A stretch of 64,000 nt of DNA from Mycobacterium sp. ITM-2016-00317 (GCF_002968295.1 NZ_CP134399.1:3906001-3970000), one strand, 5' to 3'. Shown: positions 30,489 through 43,598, counted from the stretch's first letter. Numbers and translations: made by a program. Notes: generated from the sequence alone by a model not told the origin.

Positions 30489-30970
30489 TCCCCCTCGGGG
30501 CGCTTGCGCACCATCGTCTTGCGCGAAGCCGTGGCCACGACGTCGCCGTGCTGGTTGCGTCCGGTGTGGGCGAAGGTCACGATGCCCTCACCGGGGCGGC
30601 TCTTGGACTCCCGCTTGTCGACGACCTCGGTCTCGGCGTACAGCGTGTCGCCGTGGAACAGCGGCTTCGGAAAGGCGACCTCGCTGAAACCGAGGTTCCC
30701 GACGATGGTGCCCTGCGTCAGCTGCGCGACCGACAGCCCGACCAGCGTCGAGAGGGTGAACATCGAGTTCACCAGGCGCTGGTGGAACGGCGGCAGCGCA
30801 TCGGAGAACGCCGCGTCCAGATGTAGCGCCTGGGTGTTCATCGTCAGCGTGGTGAACAGCACGTTGTCGGCCTCGGTGATGGTGCGCCCGGGACGGTGCT
30901 GGTAGAGCACACCGGTCTCGAACTCCTCGAACCACAGCCCGCGCTGGACGACGATCTTCTTGTCGCTCAC
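30485..30970 (-). CDS. MaoC-family (R)-hydratase (Rv2499c homologue)
   Basis: A 161-residue hotdog protein of the MaoC dehydratase group: GLWFEEFETGVLYQHRPGRT at the N-terminus, then the ALPPFHQRLVNSMFTLS helix and FPKPLFHGDTLYAETEV. The position between fadE19 and citE suggests it hydrates the alpha,beta-unsaturated acyl-CoA of this pathway (3-methylglutaconyl-CoA to HMG-CoA) in place of a crotonase. GTG 30970 overlaps the fadE19 stop (GTGA). Confidence 0.85.
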   Translation of the reverse strand: MSDKKIVVQRGLWFEEFETGVLYQHRPGRTITEADNVLFTTLTMNTQALHLDAAFSDALPPFHQRLVNSMFTLSTLVGLSVAQLTQGTIVGNLGFSEVAFPKPLFHGDTLYAETEVVDKRESKSRPGEGIVTFAHTGRNQHGDVVATASRKTMVRKRPEGE

Positions 30971-32123
30971 AGCCCTAGCTCCCGCCCGATCAGCATCAAC
31001 TGGACTTCCGTTGTGCCCTCGCCGATTTCGAGGATCTTGCTGTCGCGGTAGTGCCGGGCGACGGGATATTCGTTCATGAACCCGTAGCCACCGAAGATCT
31101 GTGTGGCGTCGCGGGCGTTGTCCATCGCGGCCTCGCTGGAGACCAGCTTGGCCACCGCGGCGGCCTTCTTGAACGGCTTGCCCGCCAGCATCAGCGCCGC
31201 CGCGTCGTAGTAGGCCGCACGCGCGGCGTGCGCCCTGGCCTCCATCCGCGCGATCTTGAACGCGATCGCCTGGTTCGCGCCGATCGCCCGGCCGAAGGCC
31301 TGACGTTCCTTGGCGTACTTGACACTTTCGTCCACACATCCCTGCGCGGCGCCGACCGACAGCGCGGCGATCGCGATCCGTCCCTCGTCGAGGATCCGCA
31401 GGAAGTTGGCGTAGCCGCGGCCGCGCTCGCCGAGCAGGTTCTCGTGCGGCACACGTACGTCGTCGAAGCTCAGCGGATGGGTGTCCGAGGCGTTCCAGCC
31501 GACCTTGTTGTAGGCAGGCTCGGCGGTGAACCCCGGCGTCGGCACCGGCACCAGGATCGCCGAGATCTCCTTCTTCCCATCGGTTTCTCCGGTGACGGCG
31601 GTGACGGTGACCAGTTTGGTGATGTCGGTGCCGGAGTTGGTGATGAACTGCTTGGTGCCGTTGATGACCCAGGTTGACCCATCCGTCCGGGCCGTGGTCT
31701 TGGTCGCGCCGGCGTCACTGCCGCCGCCGGCTTCGGTCAAGCCGAACGCGCCCAAGGCTTTTCCGCTGGCCAGCAGCGGCAGCCACTCCTGCTTCTGGGA
31801 TTCGTTGCCGAAGCGGTAGACCGGCATCGCGCCCAGCGACACCCCGGCTTCGAGGGTGATCGCCACGCTCTGGTCGACCTTGCCGAGTTCTTCGAGCGCC
31901 AGGCACAGCGCGAAGTAGTCGCCGCCCATGCCGCCGTACTCCTCGGGGAACGGCAGCCCGAACAGGCCCATGTCGGCCATCCCGGACACCACTTCGTACG
32001 GGAACGAGTGCTCCTCGTCGTGCTTGGCCGCCACCGGCGCCACCACGCTCTGCGCGAAGTCCCGCACGGTCTTGGCCAACTGCGCGTAATGATCGGGAAG
32101 GGTCCCGGTGGCCAGGAAATCTG

Positions 32124-32127
<4 letters not shown>
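30967..32127 (-). CDS. fadE19: Acyl-CoA dehydrogenase FadE19 (isovaleryl-CoA type)
   Basis: A 386-residue FAD-dependent acyl-CoA dehydrogenase: [13 protein letters not shown] and [14 protein letters not shown] are the FAD/substrate signatures, and the second signature reads [20 protein letters not shown]. Its place downstream of accD1-accA1 implies oxidation of isovaleryl-CoA (or a related branched acyl-CoA) to methylcrotonyl-CoA, with electrons to ETF. ATG 32127 overlaps the accA1 stop (ATGA). Confidence 0.92.
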
Positions 32128-35737
<3,610 letters not shown>

Positions 35738-35747
35738 CGGGTGATAT

Positions 35748-35763
35748 GTTAATCACCATTAAC
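35748..35763. promoter_or_regulatory. BkaR operator (site 1), perfect 16-bp palindrome
   Basis: GTTAATCACCATTAAC has perfect 6-bp arms around CACC. TATGTT (35745-35750), a candidate -10 box for bkaR, overlaps its left arm, so it should give autorepression. Its centre is 26 bp from that of site 2. Confidence 0.7.
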
Positions 35764-35795
35764 TGATGATGTCCAGCACCGGCGGGAGGTTCACC

Positions 35796-36413
35796 ATGAC
35801 GTCCACCGACGCGTCCTCTCCGCGCAGCCGCGCCAAGTCCGATCGGCGCAGTCAACTGGTCGCCGCCGCGGAGCGGCTGTTCGCCGAGCACGGCTATCTC
35901 GCGGTGCGGCTGGAGGACATCGGGGCGGCCGCCGGGGTCAGCGGGCCCGCGATCTATCGGCACTTCCCCAACAAGGAAGCGCTACTGGTGGAGCTGTTGG
36001 TCGGTATCAGCACGCGGTTGCTGGCCGGCGGCGCCCAGGTGGTCGCCGAAGCCGGCGACGCCGACACCGCGCTGGAGAACCTGGTCGAGTTCCACCTCGA
36101 CTTCGCGTTCGGCGAACCGGATCTCATCCGGATCCAGGACCGCGACCTGGGCAACCTACCCGCTGCGGCCAAGCGGCAGGTCAGGCGCAAGCAGCGCCAG
36201 TATGTGGAGATCTGGGTCGAGGTGCTGCGTCGACGCACCCCGCAACTGTCCGAGGCCGACGCCCGGTTGATGGCACACGCGGCGTTCGGTCTGCTGAACT
36301 CCACCCCGCACGGCGTGAAGCCCGGTCTGACGAGTTCGGCCGAGGCCGGCCCACGTACCGTCCTCAAAGCGATGACGATCGCGGCGCTGACCTCGGCCGA
36401 ACTACGGTCTTAG
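35796..36413 (+). CDS. bkaR: TetR-family repressor BkaR (Rv2506 homologue)
   Basis: A 205-residue TetR regulator. The helix-turn-helix (RSQLVAAAERLFAEHGY, then LEDIGAAAGVSGPAIYRHF) lies at about residues 15-60, followed by a ligand domain with the FGEPDLIRIQDRD segment seen in fatty-acid/CoA-responsive members. In mycobacteria BkaR represses a branched-chain keto-acid operon, which matches the divergent accD1 operon here. The two TTAAT..ATTAA operators lie between the genes. GGGAGG precedes ATG 35796. Unlike M. tuberculosis, no scoAB-fadD35 genes lie between it and accD1. Confidence 0.88.
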   Translation: MTSTDASSPRSRAKSDRRSQLVAAAERLFAEHGYLAVRLEDIGAAAGVSGPAIYRHFPNKEALLVELLVGISTRLLAGGAQVVAEAGDADTALENLVEFHLDFAFGEPDLIRIQDRDLGNLPAAAKRQVRRKQRQYVEIWVEVLRRRTPQLSEADARLMAHAAFGLLNSTPHGVKPGLTSSAEAGPRTVLKAMTIAALTSAELRS

Positions 36414-36434
36414 GGTGAAACCCCCCGCAGAGGG

Positions 36435-36590
36435 CTAATACCAGACTTTTCTGCCACCGACGGGCCGGCCTACGGAGCCCAGCACCCAGAACACGGCACC
36501 GATCACGAGCAGAACCACACCGATGTAGGTGAGGATCGAGATACCGAAAATAAGACCCAGGATCAGCAGAATCGCGCCCAGGACGATCAT
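36435..36590 (-). CDS. Small hydrophobic membrane protein (DUF6131-like)
   Basis: A 51-residue protein with two membrane segments (MIVLGAILLILGLIFGI and YIGVVLLVIGAVFWVLG) and a short conserved tail GRPVGGRKVWY. AAGGAAGAG lies before ATG 36590. Very similar tiny proteins are widespread in mycobacteria and are often stress-induced; no function is known to me. It is convergent with bkaR and tandem with the next small gene. Confidence 0.7.
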   Translation of the reverse strand: MIVLGAILLILGLIFGISILTYIGVVLLVIGAVFWVLGSVGRPVGGRKVWY

Positions 36591-36641
36591 GGTCACTCTC
36601 TTCCTTTTGGTGGTGTTATTCAGTTGTCTGCGTCAGTGATG

Positions 36642-36845
36642 TCACTGACTGGGTTGCGGAACGTTGCAATCCGTCACCTTCGGATTCACGCCCGCGTAAT
36701 TCAACGGACCCGCCACTACCGTCAACGCGATACTTCCGGCTGTGGCGCAATTGGTTTCGCCACCGGTGAAGTAATCGCGCTGATAGGCGGCGAACACGCC
36801 GATCAACAACCAGACGAGCACAATGACGCCGAGAGCGCCTCGCAT
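36642..36845 (-). CDS. Small conserved secreted or membrane protein
   Basis: A 67-residue protein with one N-terminal hydrophobic segment (LGVIVLVWLLIGVFAAY) and an extracytoplasmic part with two cysteines (TNCATAGS and TDCNVPQ) that could form a disulfide. A strong GGAGGAGG lies before ATG 36845. It precedes the 51-residue protein on the same strand and may be co-transcribed with it. The function is unknown. Confidence 0.65.
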   Translation of the reverse strand: MRGALGVIVLVWLLIGVFAAYQRDYFTGGETNCATAGSIALTVVAGPLNYAGVNPKVTDCNVPQPSQ

Positions 36846-36931
36846 GCCGTGCCTCCTCCGTCTGCGCGACCTTGTGGCGCGCAGCAGAGTTTTACCCCGA
36901 AGAAAATTGCGGCAAACCTCGTGGTGTCAGG

Positions 36932-38794
36932 TCATCCGGCGAAAGCGTCGCACAGCCACTCGACCATTGCTTTTCGCAGCACGGCGCGGTTCTCGCGTTT
37001 GTCGATCTCGTGGCCGTCGTCGTCGAAGGTCAGCAATTGCACCGGCCGGCCCAGATCGCTCAGCGCGTCGTACATCTGCCGCGACTCCGCGGGCGGCACG
37101 TTGGTGTCGTTGAGCCCGTGCACGAGTAGCAGCGGCGCGGTCACCTTGTGCGCGCGCGGCAACGGCGACAGCCGGTCGAGCAGGTCCTGATCGCTGACCG
37201 GGTGGCCGTACTTGGGGTAGGCGGCCGCGGCGATCCACTGCTCGGTGCTGCGATACCAGGTGTTGAGGTCGCTCATGCCGCAGATGCTGATTCCCGCGGC
37301 GAACTCGTCGGGGTGGAACGCCAGCGCCGCCTGGGTCAGGTAGCCGCCGTAGGACCAGCCACAGCACGCCACCCGGCCCTCGGGTGCGTGGCCGTTGCCC
37401 ACGAGGAAGCGCGCGGCGTCGGCGACGTCGTCGATCGCGGCGAACCGGCGCTCCCGGTCGTCGGCGTGCATGAACGCCCGGCCGAAACCGCCGGACCCGC
37501 GCACGTTGGGGAGGAAGACACAGATCCCCTCGTCCAGCAGCGCCGGAAAGAACTCGTTGTAGCCGGGCCTGCCCTGTCCTTCGGGCCCGCCGTGCAGGAA
37601 GATCATCGCCCCGATCGTCTCCACGCCCTCGGGTGGCCGGAACAGCCACCCGCTGAACGCCAGGCCGTCGCGGGCGATGATCGTCTCCAGTGTGGGGTCG
37701 GCCGACACCGGACCGCTGCTGGGTTCGCGGTCCACCAGCTCCCACTCACCGGTGCGCGGGTCGACCAGTTCGACCGTCGGCGGATTCGACGGACCCTCGA
37801 CGGTCACCGCCAGCATGGACCCGCCTGCGCTGATGCTCAGTTCGCTGGCCACCATGCCCGGCAGCGGGATCGGTTCCTTGAGGGTCTGGTCGGCGTACTC
37901 CAGGATTTGTAATTCGCTGGCGCCGTGCACATTCCACAACATCGCCACGGTCGAGAGGTCGTCACTGACGGCAAACTCGTCGAGTTCGTAGCCCGGCCGC
38001 TCGGCCAGCACCTGGTAGGACACCCCGTCCGCGGTCACGGTTACCTCGAGCAGACGCGCGTGCTGGGCACCGTTCTCGCTGCGGATCAGCGCCCGCACAT
38101 ACCCTTCGGTGCTGTTGAGCCCGTACTCCTTGGCCGGATAGTAGAGCTCGGTGGTCTCGCCCTCCGGCCCGGAACGCAGCCGACGCGGGCTGTGGTCGTC
38201 GAGGATGACGCCGGTGTCGGTGGTCGAGCCCGGATCGTATGGCAGCAGCGCGGTCTCGGTGAGCCCGTGCAACATGATCAGGTCGCGGTAACCCCGAGGC
38301 CCCACGCGGACCAGGGACGCCCCGCACCAGGAGTCGACGAGCCGGCCGCCCGACCGCCGGTCGAGCACCGTGACCCCCGCCCCGGCCGGGTCGAGCAGAC
38401 ACGAGCTGCCCACCCCGTCCTCGCCCGTCAGTATCGCGGCCACCTGGGAACCGTCCCACCCGATCAGTTCCGCGGTGCCTTCCACCCCGGAGACCCAGCT
38501 GTCGATCCTGCGCGCGGCGCGGTCGTCGGGATCGGTTGTGACGACCCAGATCTGACTGCGGGTCCCGCCCTCGGGCGCGACCTGACACGCCAGCCAGTGG
38601 CCGTCGGCCGAGTGCATCACCCGGGTGACGGGGCCGACGACGGGCAGCTCGACATCGCGCGAGGAGCTCGCCCGCCACCCCTGCAGGAACCGCTGCACCG
38701 CCCTCGGGTATCCGCGGTCGTCGACGAGATGGGCGAACGCGGTGGCGTCAGGAGACATCGACGCGCCGTAGATCCGGCGTACCTGTTCTGCCAC
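36932..38794 (-). CDS. Prolyl-oligopeptidase-family (S9) serine peptidase
   Basis: A 620-residue S9 protein: an N-terminal beta-propeller (about residues 10-370) and a C-terminal alpha/beta-hydrolase domain (about 385-620). The triad is serine in GWSYGGY (about 483), aspartate in LNDTNVPP (about 565) and histidine in DDDGHEID (about 593); oxyanion loop HGGPEGQGR. There is no signal peptide, so it is probably a cytoplasmic dipeptidyl or acylaminoacyl peptidase. The start is GTG 38794. It is divergent from the Rv2507-like gene. Confidence 0.85.
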   Translation of the reverse strand: MAEQVRRIYGASMSPDATAFAHLVDDRGYPRAVQRFLQGWRASSSRDVELPVVGPVTRVMHSADGHWLACQVAPEGGTRSQIWVVTTDPDDRAARRIDSWVSGVEGTAELIGWDGSQVAAILTGEDGVGSSCLLDPAGAGVTVLDRRSGGRLVDSWCGASLVRVGPRGYRDLIMLHGLTETALLPYDPGSTTDTGVILDDHSPRRLRSGPEGETTELYYPAKEYGLNSTEGYVRALIRSENGAQHARLLEVTVTADGVSYQVLAERPGYELDEFAVSDDLSTVAMLWNVHGASELQILEYADQTLKEPIPLPGMVASELSISAGGSMLAVTVEGPSNPPTVELVDPRTGEWELVDREPSSGPVSADPTLETIIARDGLAFSGWLFRPPEGVETIGAMIFLHGGPEGQGRPGYNEFFPALLDEGICVFLPNVRGSGGFGRAFMHADDRERRFAAIDDVADAARFLVGNGHAPEGRVACCGWSYGGYLTQAALAFHPDEFAAGISICGMSDLNTWYRSTEQWIAAAAYPKYGHPVSDQDLLDRLSPLPRAHKVTAPLLLVHGLNDTNVPPAESRQMYDALSDLGRPVQLLTFDDDGHEIDKRENRAVLRKAMVEWLCDAFAG

Positions 38795-38893
38795 GGTTCC
38801 CGATTGTGCACGGTCGGCGGCGGCGATGTGGTGGGGGCCGGTGCCGGGACCCGCTGAGGGCTTGCACAGGTACCCTGCAGCAATGAGGTGGTC

Positions 38894-39679
38894 ATGACGG
38901 AGTCACCGTGGGACCGCGGACGTGAGGAGCGATCGGGGCGGGGCGGACGTGAGGAGCGCTACCCCAGTTACCCGGGCTACTCCGACCCCGCATACGCCAG
39001 CCAGGCGCCGTACGGCCAGCCTTACCAGCCGCCCTCGGCGCCGCAGCCCACCGAGCGCCTCCCGGCCTATTCGCCGTACGGATACGACCCGTACGCGACC
39101 GGGCAGTATCCGCCGCAGCCACCGCACAGCCCGGGTGGCGAGCCCCCGAAGGACCCGAAGCCGCCGCGGTGGCTGTGGGTCGTCGCGGGTGTGGCGGTGC
39201 TCCTGGTCATCGGGCTGGTGATCGCGCTGGTGATCGTCAAGAGCTCGGAGCAGCAGACGGTGGTGGCCCCGCTGCCTGCGGCCCCGGAGCCGTCGTTCAC
39301 CACCCAGACCCCCACCACGACGTCGCGGACGCCGACCACCCGGCCGAGCACGCCGGTGCTGCCCGCCCCGACGCGGCCGTCCACGTCACCCACCGAGCCG
39401 ACGGTGCCGGGTGCCACCGACGCCGTCGTCTACACCGTGGCGGGTACCGGACGGGCCATCAACATCACCTATGTCGACACCGGTGGGCTGCTGCAGACCG
39501 AGTTCAACGTGATGCTGCCGTGGAGCAAAGAGGTCGCGCTGCCCCAGCCGGCCGAGGAGTCGGCGAGCATCAGCATCATCAACGTCGGCCGGGAGGTGAC
39601 CTGCTCGATCACGGTCGACGGCGCGCAACTGGATCAGCGCACCGGCGCCGGCCTGACCATCTGCACTCCCCGGCGCTAA
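38894..39679 (+). CDS. Proline-rich membrane protein with MmpS-like extracytoplasmic domain (Rv2507 homologue)
   Basis: A 261-residue protein: a cytoplasmic P/Y/G-rich region (about residues 1-90, with YGQPYQPP and QYPPQPPH), one membrane helix (WLWVVAGVAVLLVIGLVIAL), a Thr/Pro-rich spacer, then a beta-rich outer domain (VVYTVAGTGRAINITYVDTG) like MmpS proteins. The function is unknown; the layout suggests an envelope-associated accessory protein. ATG 38894 follows GAGG; GTG 38888 is an alternative. It ends overlapping the MFS gene stop (convergent, 4 nt). Confidence 0.75.
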   Translation: MTESPWDRGREERSGRGGREERYPSYPGYSDPAYASQAPYGQPYQPPSAPQPTERLPAYSPYGYDPYATGQYPPQPPHSPGGEPPKDPKPPRWLWVVAGVAVLLVIGLVIALVIVKSSEQQTVVAPLPAAPEPSFTTQTPTTTSRTPTTRPSTPVLPAPTRPSTSPTEPTVPGATDAVVYTVAGTGRAINITYVDTGGLLQTEFNVMLPWSKEVALPQPAEESASISIINVGREVTCSITVDGAQLDQRTGAGLTICTPRR

Positions 39680-41001
39680 CCGATCGGCGGCCGCCCCGGG
39701 GCGCGTACCGGTAGGAAGAGCAGCAGGCCGAGCACCAGCACCACGAGCAGACCGCCCATGCCCGCCCGTTGGCTGTCGAAGACGTCGATGAACACCGAGA
39801 ACAGCCACGGCGCCAGGAACGTCGCGGCACGCCCGGCCATCGTGTACAGCCCGAACGTCACGCCTTCCTTGCCGTACGCGCACAGCCGCAGCATCAACGT
39901 CCTGGCCGAGGACAGCGTCGGGCCGATGAACAGGCACAGCAGGAGGCCGCACGCCCAGAAGGCCGCCGCGCCCGACAGCGTCATCATCACCACGCCCACG
40001 GCGACCATCGAGGTCAGCGACGCCACGATGACGGGCTTGGAGCCCACCCGGTCGTCGACCCGGCCGCCGACCACCGCACCGAGGGCCGCCACCACGCAGG
40101 CAGCGACACCGAACAACAGCACGTCGGCCTGCGAGACCCCGTACACGGTCACCCCGAGCACCGCGCCGAAGGTGAAGATGCCGGTGAGCCCGTCGCGGAA
40201 CACCGCGCTCGCGCCGAGGTAGTAGACGAAGTTCCGGTCGCGTCGCCATTCGTCGCGCACCTCGGTCCACAGCCGGCGGTAGGCGCCGGCGAACCCCACC
40301 CGCTCCGCCGGGTCGTGCGCCGGGGCACGCGGCACCGAGATCAGCAGCGGCAGCGCGAACAGCGCGAACCACGCGGCGACCAGCAGCATGGCCGCCCGCA
40401 CGTTCTGTCCGTCGTCGGCGGGCAGGCCCAGCAGGCCGCGGGTGTCCCCGTCACCTGCGATGAATCCGAGGTACACCACCAGCAGGGCCAGCACGCTGCC
40501 GAAATACCCCAGCGCCAAACCGATTCCGGAGATCCGCCCGGTTGTCGCCGGGGTCGACAGCTCGCGCAGCATCGCGTTGTAGGGCACGGTCGCCAGCTCG
40601 CTGCAGGCCGCGGTGCACGCGAGCAGCACCAGACCGGGCCACAGGTACCGGTGGTCGTCGCGGATCAGGCTCATCGACGCGGTCAGCAGCACGACCAGCC
40701 CGGTCAGCAGCGCCAGCGCGCGGCGGCGCCGGGCAGGCGCGTTGACCCAGACCCCGGTCACCGGTGCGAGGAGCGCCACCACCAGGCCCGCCAGCGCCAG
40801 CGCACGGCCCAGCCAGCTCGCCGGACTGGTGTCGCCGGGCAGGTCGTCGCCGACCGTGGCCGTGAGGTACACGGTGAAGACGAACGTGATCACGATCGCA
40901 TTGATCGCCGTCGCCCCGAAATCCCACATCGCCCAGGCCAGCACCTGCCCGCGCGTCGCGGTACGGGCGGGTGGTCCGGTCGTGGGCGACACCTCGGTCA
41001 T
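39676..41001 (-). CDS. MFS transporter, UMF1/Atg22-like (Rv2508c homologue)
   Basis: A 441-residue, about 12-helix major facilitator. The N-terminus AWAMWDFGATAINAIVITF and the YNAMLRELSTP segment with GRISGIGLALGYFGSV are typical of the UMF1/Atg22-like group, which exports or recycles amino acids in fungi; bacterial substrates are unknown. The second half carries FVYYLGASAVFRDG and GLYTMAGRAATFLAP. ATG 41001 is 25 nt from the divergent cmrA start, so their promoters overlap. Confidence 0.82.
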   Translation of the reverse strand: MTEVSPTTGPPARTATRGQVLAWAMWDFGATAINAIVITFVFTVYLTATVGDDLPGDTSPASWLGRALALAGLVVALLAPVTGVWVNAPARRRRALALLTGLVVLLTASMSLIRDDHRYLWPGLVLLACTAACSELATVPYNAMLRELSTPATTGRISGIGLALGYFGSVLALLVVYLGFIAGDGDTRGLLGLPADDGQNVRAAMLLVAAWFALFALPLLISVPRAPAHDPAERVGFAGAYRRLWTEVRDEWRRDRNFVYYLGASAVFRDGLTGIFTFGAVLGVTVYGVSQADVLLFGVAACVVAALGAVVGGRVDDRVGSKPVIVASLTSMVAVGVVMMTLSGAAAFWACGLLLCLFIGPTLSSARTLMLRLCAYGKEGVTFGLYTMAGRAATFLAPWLFSVFIDVFDSQRAGMGGLLVVLVLGLLLFLPVRAPGRPPIG

Positions 41002-41013
41002 GGTGGCCCACGA

Positions 41014-41019
41014 TATAGT
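41014..41019 (+). promoter_or_regulatory. -10 box (TATAGT) for leaderless cmrA
   Basis: TATAGT ends 7 nt before ATG 41027, the best -10 box in the window. Transcription should start at the A of the start codon. Confidence 0.6.
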
Positions 41020-41026
41020 CCGGCGC

Positions 41027-41833
41027 ATGCCCGTCCCCGCTCCCAGTGCGGATGCCCGTGCCGTCGTCACCGGTGCATCCCAGAACATCGGCGAGGCACT
41101 CGCCGAAGAGCTCGCCCACCGCGGCCACAACCTGATCGTCACCGCACGCCGCGAAGAGGTGCTGGAGTCGCTGGCCCAGCGTCTTCGCGACACCTACGAG
41201 GTGACCGTCGAGGTGCGTGCCGTCGACCTCGCCGATCCGCAGGCCCGCGCCGCGTTCTGCGAGGAGCTGGCCACCCGCGACATCTCCATACTGTGCGCCA
41301 ACGCAGGCACCGCGACGTTCGGTCCGGTGGCCTCGCTGGATCCAGCCGAAGAGCGGAAACAGGTGCAACTCAACGTGCTCGGGGTCCACGATCTCGTGCT
41401 GGCGGTGCTGCCCGGCATGGTGGAGCGCGGCGCAGGCGGGATCCTGATCTCGGGGTCGGCGGCAGGCAACTCCCCGATTCCGAACAACGCGACCTATGCC
41501 GCGACGAAGGCGTTCGTGAACACGTTCAGCGAGTCGCTGCGCGGCGAGGTGAAGGACGCGGGCGTGCACGTCACCGTGCTGGCGCCGGGGCCCGTGCGCA
41601 CCGAGCTGCCCGACCCGGACGAGCAGTCGCTGGTCGAGCGGCTGATCCCCGACTTCCTGTGGATCGACACCCACTACACCGCCAAGGTGTCGCTGGATGG
41701 GTTGGACCGCAACAAGATGCGCGTCGTGCCCGGCATCACGTCCAAGGCGATGTCGGCGGCCAGCGGGTACGCCCCGCGCGCGATCGTGGCCCCGATCGTC
41801 GGCGCGGTGTACAAGAAGCTCGGCGGCGACTGA
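41027..41833 (+). CDS. cmrA: Mycolate-precursor reductase CmrA (short-chain dehydrogenase)
   Basis: A 268-residue SDR: nucleotide motif VTGASQNIGEALAEEL (a variant TGxxxGIG), NAG in CANAGTATFG, and the Ser-Tyr-Lys set in SGSAAGNSP and YAATKAF. Homologue Rv2509/NCgl2385 reduces the beta-keto group of newly condensed mycolate precursors, the last step of mycolic-acid synthesis before attachment to trehalose and arabinogalactan. This identification also marks the organism as mycolic-acid-producing. Start ATG 41027 is set by the leaderless promoter. Palindromes follow the stop. Confidence 0.9.
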   Translation: MPVPAPSADARAVVTGASQNIGEALAEELAHRGHNLIVTARREEVLESLAQRLRDTYEVTVEVRAVDLADPQARAAFCEELATRDISILCANAGTATFGPVASLDPAEERKQVQLNVLGVHDLVLAVLPGMVERGAGGILISGSAAGNSPIPNNATYAATKAFVNTFSESLRGEVKDAGVHVTVLAPGPVRTELPDPDEQSLVERLIPDFLWIDTHYTAKVSLDGLDRNKMRVVPGITSKAMSAASGYAPRAIVAPIVGAVYKKLGGD

Positions 41834-41839
41834 GCTTCC

Positions 41840-41897
41840 GTTCTGCGCAGAACGTGCATTCCACACGCGGAAATTCGCGAATTCGCCGCGTGGAATG
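41840..41897. terminator. Nested palindromes between convergent cmrA and herA-like genes
   Basis: GTTCTGCGCAGAAC (41840-41853) is a perfect palindrome. Beside it CATTCCACACGCGG (41857-41870) pairs with CCGCGTGGAATG (41886-41897) with a 2-nt bulge, enclosing AATTCGCGAATT (41872-41883), itself a perfect palindrome. It lies just after both stop codons, so a two-way terminator is likely, though no T-run follows. It could also be a dispersed repeat. Confidence 0.5.
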
Positions 41898-41908
41898 TTC
41901 GGCGGGTG

Positions 41909-43516
41909 TCAGCGCCTGCGTCGGCGGCGGCCGGTGCCGAAGATACTGCGGGTGATCTCGCGGCCGATCACCGTGCCCGCTGACCGCATCGCGCTCTTGA
42001 ACGCCGGGTTGTCCATCATCTTGTCCAGGAAGCCCGGGCCGTCGGGGTCCACCGGCGCCGGCATCGGTGGCATCTCCCCCGTCGGCGGCACGTAGACCGG
42101 GGGCGGCGGCGCGGCGGGCGGCGCGGCCATCGGTGGCGGTGGCGGTGGCGGTGGCGGTGCCAGTTTCGCCGCGAGTCGCTCGTAGGCCGATTCCCGGTCG
42201 ATGGTCTGGCCGTACTCGGCCTGCAGCGCACTGCCTGCCGCCGCGGCGGCGATCGCGTCAGGTCCGATGGTGTCCATCAGCGAACGCGGCGCCCTCATCC
42301 GCGTCCACGCCACCGGGGTGGGCACGCCCTTCTCGGAGAGCACGGTGACCACCGCCTCGCCGATGCCCAGCGAGGTCAGCGCCGACTCCAGGTCGTACAC
42401 CGAGGTTTTCGGGTACGTCCGCACCGTCTTGGTCAGCGCCTTCTGGTCGTCGGGGGTGAACGCGCGCAGTGCGTGTTGGATCCGGGCGCCGAGCTGGCTG
42501 AGCACCTCTTTGGGGACGTCGGTGGGCAGTTGGGTGCAGAACAGCACCCCGACGCCTTTGGAGCGGATCAGCTTGACAGTCTGCTCCACCTGCGCCAGGA
42601 ACGCTTTCGACGCGTCGGTGAAGAGCAGGTGCGCCTCGTCGAAGACGAAGACGAGCTTGGGCCTGTCGACGTCACCGACTTCGGGCAGTGAGGTGAACAG
42701 GTCTGCCAGCACCCACATCAGGAACGTCGAGAACATCACCGGCCGCGCGGCCTGGCTGCCCAGCTCCAGCAGGGTGATCACCCCGCGGCCGGACGCGTCC
42801 ACCCGCATCAGGTCCTCGGGCTCGAGTTCGGGTTCGCCGAAGAACGTGTCCGCGCCTTCGGCCTCCAGATTGACCAGGGCCCGCAGGATCACCCCTGCGG
42901 TGGTGGTGGACACCGCGCCGAGAGCCTTCAGCTGCGGCTTGCCTTCGTCACCGGTCAGATACTGGATCACCGAACGCAGGTCTTTCAGGTCCAGCAGCGG
43001 CAGCCCCTGCTGGTCGGCCCAGTGGAAGATCAGACCCAGGGTGGACTCCTGAGTTCGGTTGAGACCCAGTACCTTCGACAGCAGGATCGGGCCGAAGCTG
43101 CTGACCGTGGCGCGCACGGGCACCCCGATGCCCGAGGTGCCCAGCGACAGGAACTCCACCGGATACGCGGTGGGGACCCACGCGTCGCCGGTGTCGGCCG
43201 CACGCCGGCGCACGTTGTCGTCGGGCTCGCCGGGTCTCGACAGCCCCGACAGGTCGCCCTTGACGTCAGCCATCACCACCGGCACACCGGCCGCCGACAA
43301 CTGCTCGGCGATCACCTGCAGTGACTTCGTCTTCCCGGTGCCGGTAGCGCCCGCGACCAGGCCGTGCCGGTTGAGGGTGGACAGCGGCACCCGCACCCGC
43401 GCCGAAGGGTCGCAGACCCCGTCGACCACGACGCAACCCAACTCCAGGGCCGCGCCGTCGACGGCATAACCTGCGGCGATCTGCTGCGGGGCGGTCGACG
43501 CCGACTCGCTGGTCAT
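41909..43516 (-). CDS. HerA-like ATPase, DUF853 family (Rv2510c homologue)
   Basis: A 535-residue P-loop ATPase of the HerA/FtsK-like DUF853 family: Walker [11 protein letters not shown] (about residue 51), Walker [13 protein letters not shown] (about 300) and [19 protein letters not shown] near the sensor/arginine finger. A polyproline hinge (nine prolines, near residue 453) leads to a short tail ending GRRRRRR, which could bind DNA or membrane lipids. HerA relatives pump DNA; the bacterial DUF853 role is not established. ATG 43516 has a leaderless -10 box and is divergent from orn. Confidence 0.85.
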   Translation of the reverse strand: MTSESASTAPQQIAAGYAVDGAALELGCVVVDGVCDPSARVRVPLSTLNRHGLVAGATGTGKTKSLQVIAEQLSAAGVPVVMADVKGDLSGLSRPGEPDDNVRRRAADTGDAWVPTAYPVEFLSLGTSGIGVPVRATVSSFGPILLSKVLGLNRTQESTLGLIFHWADQQGLPLLDLKDLRSVIQYLTGDEGKPQLKALGAVSTTTAGVILRALVNLEAEGADTFFGEPELEPEDLMRVDASGRGVITLLELGSQAARPVMFSTFLMWVLADLFTSLPEVGDVDRPKLVFVFDEAHLLFTDASKAFLAQVEQTVKLIRSKGVGVLFCTQLPTDVPKEVLSQLGARIQHALRAFTPDDQKALTKTVRTYPKTSVYDLESALTSLGIGEAVVTVLSEKGVPTPVAWTRMRAPRSLMDTIGPDAIAAAAAGSALQAEYGQTIDRESAYERLAAKLAPPPPPPPPPMAAPPAAPPPPVYVPPTGEMPPMPAPVDPDGPGFLDKMMDNPAFKSAMRSAGTVIGREITRSIFGTGRRRRRR

Positions 43517-43523
43517 GAGTCGC

Positions 43524-43529
43524 ACATTA
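43524..43529 (-). promoter_or_regulatory. -10 box (TAATGT) for the leaderless herA-like gene
   Basis: On the minus strand TAATGT ends 7 nt before ATG 43516. Confidence 0.5.
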
Positions 43530-43585
43530 GCCCTGTTCGGGCCGCGATTGGCCGGGTGTGGTCTGCCCGCCGTGGCGCCGGGGCT

Positions 43586-43591
43586 TACTGT
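43586..43591 (+). promoter_or_regulatory. -10 box (TACTGT) for leaderless orn
   Basis: TACTGT ends 7 nt before GTG 43599 and decides that start over the in-frame GTG at 43590. Confidence 0.5.
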
Positions 43592-43598
43592 GAGCGCT

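Noticed and set aside
42100..42165. GGTGGC-rich simple repeat
   Set aside because: It encodes the polyproline hinge of the HerA-like ATPase and needs no other explanation.
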